From Ensifer sp. IC3342 (lineage in GTDB: Bacteria; Pseudomonadota; Alphaproteobacteria; Rhizobiales; Rhizobiaceae): a DNA stretch of 64,000 nucleotides. This document shows, piece after piece, positions 43,393 through 50,990 of the stretch; positions within the stretch are counted from its first letter, which is position 1, and each line of letters begins with the position of its first letter. Location: assembly GCF_020193655.1 (NCBI RefSeq), contig NZ_JADYVE010000020.1:20297-84296 (forward strand). Reading direction: 5' to 3'. A program made the position numbers and the translations under genes. The notes below the pieces were generated by a model. The model had not been told where the DNA came from. It made no database searches and saw only the letters and a list, made by a program, of their open reading frames with translations.

Positions 43393-44133
43393 CTAAGCTT
43401 CGTGCCGTGTGGTCCTTGCACTGAAAACATAGCCGACGCCCCTGACCGACTTGATAAGGACCGGCTGGTTGGGATCACGCTCGATTTTCCGTCGCAAACG
43501 GGCGATCTGTGCGTCGATCGTCCGGTCGAAAGCTTCGAGGTTACGGCCCCGCGTCAGATCCATTAGCAATTCGCGCTGCAAGACACGGCCTGCGTGCTTC
43601 ACCAGAACGCAAAGCATGTCAAATTCGCCGGTTGTCAGCGGAATCTCGGTTCCGTCATCTGACTGCAATTGGCGACGACCGACATCGAGGCGCAGCCTGT
43701 CGAAACGGTAGACTTCCGATTGCGGATCGCCGACGCTCGACAATGATCGAGGTTGTCGGCGACGAAGAACACCCCTGACGCGCGCCAGGACTTCCCGAAG
43801 ATGGAAGGGTTTTGCGATGTAGTCGTCAGCCCCCACCTCTAGACCGACGATCCGATCGACGACGTCATTGCGACCAGTCAGCATAATGATCGGTACGTCC
43901 GAGCGCGCCCGTATATCGCGCGCAAGCGTCAATCCGTCCTCGCCGGGCAACACGAGGTCGAGCAGAATGATGTCGGCTGATTGTTTGTCGAGGCACTCGC
44001 GCATTTCCCGCCCGTCGCCAGCAAGACTGACGCGGTACCCCTCGTCTTCGAAGTACCGCGACAGCATCTGCCGGATCCGCGAGTCGTCATCGACCACGAG
44101 AATGTGCTCTGGCAAGGTTGGTGCATGCGTCAT
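43393..44133 (-). CDS. OmpR/PhoB-type response regulator
   Basis: A 246-residue regulator paralogous to that at 7857. The receiver starts ILVVDDDSRIRQMLSRYFED, with phospho-acceptor Asp59 in LLDLVLPGEDG and Lys108 in YIAKPF. The winged helix has LTTGEFDMLCVLVKHAGRVL and ends VLIKSVRGVGYVFSA. It is divergent from the Crp/Fnr gene, with a GTTACA direct repeat between them, and the FixL-like kinase follows that gene. The likely phosphodonor is the kinase at 45041, inferred from proximity and the duplicated layout. Confidence 0.93.
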   Translation of the reverse strand: MTHAPTLPEHILVVDDDSRIRQMLSRYFEDEGYRVSLAGDGREMRECLDKQSADIILLDLVLPGEDGLTLARDIRARSDVPIIMLTGRNDVVDRIVGLEVGADDYIAKPFHLREVLARVRGVLRRRQPRSLSSVGDPQSEVYRFDRLRLDVGRRQLQSDDGTEIPLTTGEFDMLCVLVKHAGRVLQRELLMDLTRGRNLEAFDRTIDAQIARLRRKIERDPNQPVLIKSVRGVGYVFSARTTRHEA

Positions 44134-44171
44134 CGATCAACCCCAAATAGTGCTCTTCCCTCCAAAGGGCC

Positions 44172-44187
44172 GTTACACTCTGTTACA
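44172..44187 (+). promoter_or_regulatory. GTTACA direct repeat between regulator and Crp/Fnr gene
   Basis: GTTACA at 44172 and 44182, ten bases apart, in the 142-base divergent gap. The spacing fits a tandem OmpR-family site and resembles the element at 9424. Confidence 0.5.
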
Positions 44188-44275
44188 ATATCGTACCAAT
44201 TTTTGCACGCGTGTCGTCGTGCGATTACGGCCTGGCGTTCAACTCTTTCCATCACCGAAGATGGAGGGGAAGCTC

Positions 44276-45025
44276 ATGAATGTACAGGTCGTAACCATGC
44301 AGGATGGTCGCACAGGTGCGATATGCTCGCAGGCCCTGCCTGTGGCGGATCTTTCCTCCCTGTTTGCTCGGCGACCAGTCGAAAGGTTCGCGCCGGGTCA
44401 AACCGTCTTCTGGGAGGGTGACGAGGCCACACATGTTTTGGAGGTTGCAGACGGGATGCTGCGCGCGTTGCGGCTGCTCGGAGACGGCAGGCGGATTATC
44501 GTGGGTTTCTTGCGAGCCGGAGACCTTCTCGGCGTCTCGCTCAAGGAGCGCTATCTCTACACGGTCGAGGCGGTGTCCGCGGTGGAGCTTCGCCGCTTCC
44601 CTCGCCGCCGTTTCGAAGACGAGGTGGCGCGGAATTCAGACTTGCAGCAGCAACTTTTCTCGAGGCTGCGTGACGAAATGACTGCCGCGCAGGATCAGGC
44701 TGTCCTTCTTTCCCGCCGGAGCGCCGAGGAAAAGCTGGCGAATTTCTTCCTGATGATGAGGCGGAACGAAAACTGCAAGCGGACCTCGGTCATCGACCTT
44801 CCGATGACGCGGCTGGACATAGCCGATTATCTCGGCATGACAATCGAGACAGTATCCCGCACTATAACAAAGCTCGCAAGTAGCGGTATCATCGCGCCAC
44901 CAGAACGGCGCTCGATCACGGTTCTGAAGATGGAAACGCTTCGATCGCTGGCGGACGGTGACGAAAGCGAGCATTGGATGCCCTCGCACATACCGCGTGC
45001 GCGGTATGTATCCGCCAACGCGTGA
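44276..45025 (+). CDS. Crp/Fnr family transcriptional regulator, FixK-like
   Basis: A 249-residue paralogue of the protein at 8600. The effector domain has VFWEGDEATHVLEVADGMLR and FLRAGDLLGVSLKERYLYTV, and the HTH reads LDIADYLGMTIETVSRTITK with the E-T-V-S-R helix that reads TTGA. There is no N-terminal cysteine cluster for an Fe-S centre. GGAGGGGA precedes the ATG at 44276; the long upstream frame overlaps the divergent regulator gene and was rejected. The FixL-like kinase begins 15 bases downstream and is presumably co-transcribed. It is a prime candidate to bind the island's boxes. Confidence 0.94.
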   Translation: MNVQVVTMQDGRTGAICSQALPVADLSSLFARRPVERFAPGQTVFWEGDEATHVLEVADGMLRALRLLGDGRRIIVGFLRAGDLLGVSLKERYLYTVEAVSAVELRRFPRRRFEDEVARNSDLQQQLFSRLRDEMTAAQDQAVLLSRRSAEEKLANFFLMMRRNENCKRTSVIDLPMTRLDIADYLGMTIETVSRTITKLASSGIIAPPERRSITVLKMETLRSLADGDESEHWMPSHIPRARYVSANA

Positions 45026-45040
45026 AGACGGCGGAGCCGA

Positions 45041-46627
45041 ATGGAGAAAAGGAACGAGATGGTCGAGCAGACCGACAGCGACATCACGAATCTTAGACGC
45101 GCGCAGGCTGATCTGGCGGCGCGAGAGGCCCATCTTCGCTCGATCTTGGACACGGTTCCCGAAGCAATGGTGGTGATCGATGAAAATGGCGAGATTTCCT
45201 CGTTCAGCGCAGCCGCAGAACGCCTGTTCGGATATGCCGAAGGTGAGGTCGTTGGATCCAACGTCAAGATCTTGATGCCGTCACCCCATCGCGAGGCACA
45301 TGACCAGTATTTGAATAATTATCTGCGCACCGGGGAACGACGCATCATCGGAATTGGACGGGTCGTGACGGGACAGCGAAAGGACGGCACGATGTTTCCG
45401 ATGGAGCTTTCGGTCGGAGAAGCGATGTTCGACGGGCGCCGGATCTTCACCGGATTTATACGGGATCTGACCAGCCGCCAGCGCATTGAGGAAGAGCTCA
45501 GGCAAGCGCAGAAGATGGAAGCCGTCGGGCAACTCACCGGCGGCTTGGCGCATGATTTCAACAATCTGCTGACTGTAATAACCGGCAATCTCGAAATGAT
45601 CGACGCCCGGCTTCAAGACGAGAAGCTGAGGGCTCTCTTGCGGGAAGCCCAGGCGGCCGCAGACGAAGGCGCGAAGCTGACAGCACAATTGCTCGCTTTC
45701 GGCCGTCGGCAGCCGCTTGACCCGAACCTCGCGGACGTTGGCGAACTCGTCACGAACTTTTCCAAGCTGCTGACCAGAACTCTGGGCGAAACCATAGAAT
45801 TATCCACGATCGTAACCGGCAGCAGCAACTACGCGCTCATCGACGTCTCCCAGCTTCAGAACGCACTTTTGAATCTGGGGTTGAACGCGCGCGACGCGAT
45901 GCCGAACGGCGGCCGCCTGACCATCGAGATTTCGACGACGATCCTCGACCGCGATTACGCACTGATGTACCCCGACGGTCGAATGGGACGTTATGTTCTG
46001 GTCGCCATCACGGATACGGGCGTCGGAATGACCGAAGACGTAAAGCGCCATGCATTCGAGCCGTTCTACACAACGAAGGACGCTGGTGCCGGGACAGGGC
46101 TGGGCCTGAGCATGGTCTATGGCTTCGTCAAGCAATCCGGCGGGCATATTCACCTTTATAGTGAACCTGATCAGGGAACGAGCGTCCGCCTCTTCCTGCC
46201 CGCAGCTCAAGCAGAAAGCCAGCCTATCCAGGCTGGCGCAGGAGAAGATGCGGCACCAGAGCCTATTCCGAAGGGCCACGAGACCATTCTGGTCGTGGAG
46301 GACGATGCACGGGTGCGCCGCGTCGTCGTTTCGCGTCTGCGCGACGCCGGATACACAGTCATCGAGGCGGAAGCCGGCGCGCAGGCGCTTCAATTGCTCA
46401 CGGAGCATCCGGAAGTCTCCCTCGTCTTCACGGACATGATAATGCCGGGCGGAATGAATGGCGGCGAATTGGCCCAGCAGGTGCGCGCGCTCAAACCCGA
46501 TGTTAAAGTGCTTCTTACATCCGGTTACGCTGAGCCGAGCGCGGCTGGCAAGGCTGCTGGGAGCTGGCTGCAAAAGCCCTATACCGCCAGACAACTGGCG
46601 CTGCGGCTTCGCCAACTGCTGGATTGA
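45041..46627 (+). CDS. Soluble FixL-like hybrid histidine kinase (haem PAS)
   Basis: A 528-residue kinase without membrane helices. The PAS at about 28-148 is strongly FixL-like. His87 in EAHDQY aligns with the haem-ligand His200 of Bradyrhizobium FixL and Arg107 with Arg220; the positions of Arg206 and His214 are Asn93 and Arg101, the latter as in S. meliloti FixL. His171 (LAHDFNN) is the phosphorylation site, the ATPase has GLNARDAMPNGG, ITDTGVGM and GTGLGLS, and a C-terminal receiver has Asp465. An alternative ATG at 45059 is possible. It lies 15 bases after the Crp/Fnr gene. Confidence 0.93.
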   Translation: MEKRNEMVEQTDSDITNLRRAQADLAAREAHLRSILDTVPEAMVVIDENGEISSFSAAAERLFGYAEGEVVGSNVKILMPSPHREAHDQYLNNYLRTGERRIIGIGRVVTGQRKDGTMFPMELSVGEAMFDGRRIFTGFIRDLTSRQRIEEELRQAQKMEAVGQLTGGLAHDFNNLLTVITGNLEMIDARLQDEKLRALLREAQAAADEGAKLTAQLLAFGRRQPLDPNLADVGELVTNFSKLLTRTLGETIELSTIVTGSSNYALIDVSQLQNALLNLGLNARDAMPNGGRLTIEISTTILDRDYALMYPDGRMGRYVLVAITDTGVGMTEDVKRHAFEPFYTTKDAGAGTGLGLSMVYGFVKQSGGHIHLYSEPDQGTSVRLFLPAAQAESQPIQAGAGEDAAPEPIPKGHETILVVEDDARVRRVVVSRLRDAGYTVIEAEAGAQALQLLTEHPEVSLVFTDMIMPGGMNGGELAQQVRALKPDVKVLLTSGYAEPSAAGKAAGSWLQKPYTARQLALRLRQLLD

Positions 46628-46649
46628 TGTGCGAGGTCAGCAGGCTCGT

Positions 46650-47280
46650 CAACCCGAACGTAGTGTTTTGAGAGTTCTCCTTCCAACGCGAGTTGCAGGA
46701 TGATACGACCTCCCGCGCACCCGGCTGTCCCACCGAATGAGCCAGTGCTTGGTGCCCTCGGAAAACCCCAGATACGCTGCCATGATCAGCAGCAATCCTA
46801 GCGTAATCGGCCACCGCAGCGGCACGAAGCCAAGCCAGTGCGCGAACGGCGCATAGGGAATGATGACTGCCGTGACCGCGGTAGCCAGGGTCAGGAGTGA
46901 CAAGAGCCAGCTTGGCCCGCTCCGCCCAGAAAAAGGACTGCGTGCGCACGATCATCACGATTGCCAGCTCGCGACGCCCGGTATTCCTGCACGAAGCTCA
47001 GGACGCAGCTCGCAAGAACGATAAGAATGATGATGATTGCATCGTTTCGCTCGCCCACGCGGACCGACATAGCGGCTGCGAATACGAGGATGAGAACGAG
47101 CGGGCTGCGGAACTGCCGTATCAGAACGGAAAGGGCAAGAAACCTGTCTCCGCGTGCGACGGAATTGGGTCCGTAACGCGCCATGCGCTCTTGCGCGTCC
47201 CTACTGCTCAACCCTGTCGGTCGGATGTCATACTCGGCCATCAGGTCAGCGGCCGGAGCGGCCCAGTATGGTAGCCCTCC
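46650..47280 (-). pseudogene. MgtA-type P-ATPase with a large internal deletion
   Basis: The minus strand encodes the N-terminus of a Mg-type P-ATPase (GLSSRDAQERMARYGPNSVA, then LIRQFRSPLVLILVFAAAMS, ending VLSFVQEYRASRA). At about 46959 it jumps to the C-terminal VMIVRTQSFFW and, after a frameshift, LLTLATAVTAVIIPYAPFAH and GLLLIMAAYLGFSEGTKHWL. The phosphorylation (DKTGT) and ATP domains, several hundred residues, are gone. The promoter side keeps a degenerate box-like TGGAGTGCGATCAA at 47418. It is not functional as a pump. Confidence 0.8.
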
Positions 47281-47539
47281 CCCCCGCAGCGAGTGGTGAC
47301 GTTCCCATGGAAACCCTCCTGCCGGTGTTCGATCAGGACCGGTCACCCATGAGGATGTCATCACCGCGATCGCGAATGCATTGAGGAAGGTCAATTTGCA
47401 GAAGGGATAGCGTCTCTTGGAGTGCGATCAACGCCATACCGGCCAAGCTTCACGTTGGCGGCAAGTCGCGTGCGATGTCCGACTCGATCGCTAACCGCAG
47501 GATCGCGACGCCGGCACTGCACACTCGGGCGCGAGCTTC
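47281..47539. other. Upstream region of the mgtA remnant, no gene
   Basis: I see no gene here; open frames lack support. The only notable sequence is the decayed box at 47418-47431. Confidence 0.45.
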
Positions 47540-47553
47540 TTGACGGAGATCAA
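47540..47553 (+). promoter_or_regulatory. FNR/FixK box TTGACGGAGATCAA upstream of usp
   Basis: Perfect TTGA-N6-TCAA 65 bases before the Usp start at 47619. Confidence 0.8.
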
Positions 47554-47618
47554 TGTAGCCGTCCTCACCCGGCGTAGATTGCCCGTGAGACGTTCAATTG
47601 GCTTCGGGGAGCAATGCA

Positions 47619-48452
47619 GTGACCTACAAGACAATTCTCCTGGTAATCGACGCTGGCCGCCATGAGAATGATCTGACAGCGGCGGCAGATCTCTGTGCGG
47701 CCGCCGATGGCCATCTTTCGGTTCTCGTGGTCAAGCTCGCCGCCCCACCTCCCGTCGGAGAGCTTGCGGCAATGTCAGTAGCCTGGCTCGACGAGCGGGC
47801 CCGCGATAAGGAGCACCTACATAAGGCGGTGGAGAAAGCGCGAACCACTCTGAAGGATCTCGGAATCTCATTCGACGCAAACGGCATGTACTCCGAGATG
47901 GCATGGGCCGACGACGATATCGGGGAGCGCGCGCGCTACGCTGACATTACACTGATTGGGGCCAGCCTGAAGATGGATTCGCCGTTGCGGTCGCGTGCCA
48001 TTGACGGCGCGCTCTTCTATTCGGCGCGGCCGGTTCTGCTCGCAACCAATCGCCAATCCGTCACCTTGCGTCCGAAAAAGGTTCTTCTCGCATGGAACTC
48101 GACCATTGAAGCGGCGAGAGCGGCCCGCGAAGCTTTGGAAATGATGGAGAGCGCCGAGGAAGTGAATGTCGTGCTGGTCGATCCGGCCGCGGCGTTGGCC
48201 AAAAACGGCGAAGAGCCAGGTGCTGATGTTGCAACCTATCTTGCTCGCCACGGCATCAAGGTGACCGTTGACCGGCTTCCGAGCGCTGGACGCCGAGTCG
48301 ACGAGGTCCTCAACCAGCATGCACTGGACACCTCGGCCGACCTGATCGTGATTGGGGCATACGGACATACACGTCTTCGCGAGAGGATATTCGGCGGCGT
48401 TACGAAGGCTATGATCGAAGCTCCTATCGTGCCGGTGTTGATGGTGCACTGA
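47619..48452 (+). CDS. Universal stress protein, two tandem Usp domains
   Basis: A 277-residue tandem Usp, beginning VTYKTILLVIDAGRHENDL from GTG after GGGGAG; the frame extends to a TTG at 47598 without better support. The second domain ends VIGAYGHTRLRERIFGGVTK with the ATP-binding loop. It is the paralogue of the protein at 30603, sharing the layout and most of the second-domain signature. Control by the FNR/FixK box 65 bases upstream is likely. Confidence 0.92.
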   Translation: MTYKTILLVIDAGRHENDLTAAADLCAAADGHLSVLVVKLAAPPPVGELAAMSVAWLDERARDKEHLHKAVEKARTTLKDLGISFDANGMYSEMAWADDDIGERARYADITLIGASLKMDSPLRSRAIDGALFYSARPVLLATNRQSVTLRPKKVLLAWNSTIEAARAAREALEMMESAEEVNVVLVDPAAALAKNGEEPGADVATYLARHGIKVTVDRLPSAGRRVDEVLNQHALDTSADLIVIGAYGHTRLRERIFGGVTKAMIEAPIVPVLMVH

Positions 48453-48570
48453 ATAGCCGTCAGCTTGTAGAAACAAAAGGCGTCAGTGGCGCCATTGCTA
48501 TTGAAGAACACATGCAGTGAAGAGCCTGAACGTTGCGGCTGAATGTACTTCGTTCACAGCTTGCTGCACG

Positions 48571-48584
48571 TTGATGTCCCTCAA
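48571..48584 (+). promoter_or_regulatory. FNR/FixK box TTGATGTCCCTCAA upstream of the first BON gene
   Basis: TTGA-N6-TCAA 71 bases before the start. The same 14 bases occur before the second BON gene. Confidence 0.7.
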
Positions 48585-48655
48585 AGACCGACGATTGGCG
48601 TTCGGCAATAATGTGACTCGCTTTGAAGCCCTGGGTTTTCGAGGAGGAGACGATC

Positions 48656-49330
48656 ATGAGCGACATTCGCTTGCGCCAGGACATCCTGGATGAGCTTGAG
48701 TACGAGCCCAGCATCAATGCGGCGAACATTGGTGTAATGGTCGAAGACGGAATTGTAACCCTGACCGGCCATGTCCAAAGCTATGCGGAAAAACACGCTG
48801 CGGAACGCGTCGCACAAAGAGCCAAAGGCGTGCGCGCGATTGCGGAGGAAATCGAAGTGCGCCTGCCGGAGCACAAGAAAACCGCCGATGACGAAATTGC
48901 CAGCCGGATTCTGAAAATCCTTGCCTGGGGGGCTGCGATTTCCGATGCCAAGGACATCCACGTCAAGGTTGAAAAGGGTTTCGTGACCTTGAGCGGAACG
49001 GTCGAATGGCATTTTCAGCGCTCCGCCGCCATGAACTCCGTTCGCGAGCTTTCCGGCGTAACGGGCATCGATAACCAGCTCAAAATCCGGCCCCGAGTGG
49101 ACGTCCACGACATCTGGCAAAGCATCGAAGAGGCACTCAAACGCAATGCCGAAGTCGAGGCCGGGAACATCGAAGTGGATGTTTCCGGCAGTCACGTCAC
49201 ATTGCGCGGGAAAGTGCAAAGCCTGCGTGAACGGGTCATGGCTGAACGGGCAGCCTGGTCTGCCCCAGGGGTGACCGCCGTCGAAGACCACTTGACCGTC
49301 GAGGATGCCCAGGCACGCCTGGGGCCCTGA
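48656..49330 (+). CDS. Triple BON-domain protein
   Basis: A 224-residue protein made of three BON repeats: DIRLRQDILDELEYEPSI start, each repeat with a VEDGIVTLTGHV/VEKGFVTLSGTV/VSGSHVTLRGKV hairpin. There is no signal peptide, so it is probably cytoplasmic, although BON proteins often bind membranes or glycans. GAGGAGGAGA precedes the ATG. It is a near-duplicate of the protein at 59239 including its promoter box. OsmY-type stress proteins share the domain; the ligand is unknown. Confidence 0.9.
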   Translation: MSDIRLRQDILDELEYEPSINAANIGVMVEDGIVTLTGHVQSYAEKHAAERVAQRAKGVRAIAEEIEVRLPEHKKTADDEIASRILKILAWGAAISDAKDIHVKVEKGFVTLSGTVEWHFQRSAAMNSVRELSGVTGIDNQLKIRPRVDVHDIWQSIEEALKRNAEVEAGNIEVDVSGSHVTLRGKVQSLRERVMAERAAWSAPGVTAVEDHLTVEDAQARLGP

Positions 49331-49537
49331 GGGCACTATCAGAGGCGGAAGCCAGATACGTGTGAAACGCCGTGTTTCGGCGTCCAGTTAGGCGATTTTT
49401 TGTCAGGTGTATGAGACCGGCCATCTCTAAAGCGGCGGTGCGAACGGCCGGCGCCGCTGAAGTGCGCTCTATTCGCTCGTTGGAAACTCACAACCAGTTT
49501 TGACAGCGGTCGATGTTTTGATCATTTCGAACCTCAG

Positions 49538-50788
49538 CTATGGAACGATGAGGAAATGGACGGCGATTCCAATTCCTGCGGCGAGAATCGATACGGCAGC
49601 GAGCGATGCCCAATAGCGGAATGTTCCAGTTGCCACAGCGACCAGCACCCTTCCGCCTGCGTTTGCGAGTACCGCCGCGAGCACAGCGGCCTCGATGACC
49701 TGCAACGGTGTCGCTCTCCAGCCCGCACGGAGTGCCGTAAGTATCGCGACATCGACATCAAATGTTCCGGACGCCGCCGAGATGCCGATCAAACTGTCGT
49801 CGCCCATAGCGCTCATCAATACTGCACCGGTCGTTGCCGTAAGCGCAAACAGACCTGCAAAAACAAGAAGCGAAAAGAGCTCAAAAGGGTTGCGTGCACT
49901 CATGGGTACGTCGGCTCGAGGCGCGGTCTTCGCCATCAGAGCGGCACCACTTGCGGCAAAAATCAGCGCAGCGGCGATAATAGGCAGGACAACTCCGGGG
50001 AGGACCGAAGGGGAAACGAACAGGACGACCGCCAGCACTCGCAACAGCGATACGACGGCGGCTATGCTTGCCGCCCCAGCCAATGGCCATGGCTCCTCGC
50101 CAGAGCGTGCCTTCTGCCCAAAGCTGGCCGTGACGGCAGTCGACGAAACGACCGCTCCCACCACTCCGCCCAACAGCAGTCCTCTTGCCGAGCCAAGCAG
50201 GCGAACTGCGACGTAGCCGCCAAATGAAATCGTGGCGCTCAGAACCGTGAAGAACCAGATTTCACGAGGATTGAGGCCGCCCCACGGATCTATGGCGTGA
50301 TTTGGTAGGAGAGGCAGGCCTATGGCAGTCATCGCCGCAAGCACCAAAGCCGAGCGCACTTCGATCCATGACAGCCTCTTGAGGACATTATGCATCAGAT
50401 CGCGGCTGGCGAGCACCGCGGCGAGCGTCGCCCCACCCGCTGCCGCTGCACGGTAATCCCCAGCCACGGCCAGCCCGCCGAGGGCAAACACGCACAACCC
50501 AGCGACGACGCCGGTGACGCTGAAGTCCTCATCATGCCGCGCTTCGCGCAGCTTGAACCAGGTGAAACTCAGCGCGAAACTAATAAAACCGGCGGCAAAA
50601 ATCAGATCGCTCCGTCCTGTGTCGGACAGTGCTGCCAAGATCCCGCCAAGCAGGCCTGAAATACCATAAGTGCGGATACCTGCCGTTCGGCTGCCTTCGG
50701 GCGCGTCTCTTTCTCGCCACCCACGCTCAAGTCCTACGAGCAGGCCTATCGCAAGTGCGAGCCCCAAGCGGAGAATAAGAGGTTCCAT
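49538..50788 (-). CDS. MgtC/SapB-DUF4010 family membrane protein
   Basis: A 416-residue protein with about twelve helices. The N-terminus LGLALAIGLLVGLERGWRER and RTYGISGLLGGILA is the MgtC/SapB signature, with a DUF4010 C-terminal half from about residue 190 (VLSATISFGGYVAVRLLGSA and a VSSTAVTASF loop). MgtC proteins relate to Mg starvation and to ATP-synthase inhibition in pathogens; the long DUF4010 fusion is of unknown function. It is divergent from the P1B-5 ATPase and could share the degenerate box at 50926. Close to a broken MgtA gene, which suggests a former Mg module. Confidence 0.85.
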   Translation of the reverse strand: MEPLILRLGLALAIGLLVGLERGWRERDAPEGSRTAGIRTYGISGLLGGILAALSDTGRSDLIFAAGFISFALSFTWFKLREARHDEDFSVTGVVAGLCVFALGGLAVAGDYRAAAAGGATLAAVLASRDLMHNVLKRLSWIEVRSALVLAAMTAIGLPLLPNHAIDPWGGLNPREIWFFTVLSATISFGGYVAVRLLGSARGLLLGGVVGAVVSSTAVTASFGQKARSGEEPWPLAGAASIAAVVSLLRVLAVVLFVSPSVLPGVVLPIIAAALIFAASGAALMAKTAPRADVPMSARNPFELFSLLVFAGLFALTATTGAVLMSAMGDDSLIGISAASGTFDVDVAILTALRAGWRATPLQVIEAAVLAAVLANAGGRVLVAVATGTFRYWASLAAVSILAAGIGIAVHFLIVP

Positions 50789-50925
50789 TCGTTTTCGGCT
50801 TCTCCCTCACAATGTGCTACTACCGGGGGGCCTCACAAAGCACAAGTCGTTGGACGCCTATCCCCGTGAGCCAGTTCGCAAAGGCGCCGCCGTTCGGGTT
50901 GTACCGCGTCGCCTGCAGGGGGCCT

Positions 50926-50939
50926 TTGCGCGGGATCAA
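50926..50939. promoter_or_regulatory. Degenerate FNR/FixK site TTGCGCGGGATCAA
   Basis: One mismatch in the left half. Lies in the divergent gap, 51 bases before the metal ATPase and 137 from the MgtC-like gene. Confidence 0.5.
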
Positions 50940-50990
50940 GGTAACGGTGCCGTAATCTAATATCGTTTACGAGATCCGTGGGAGAACACC

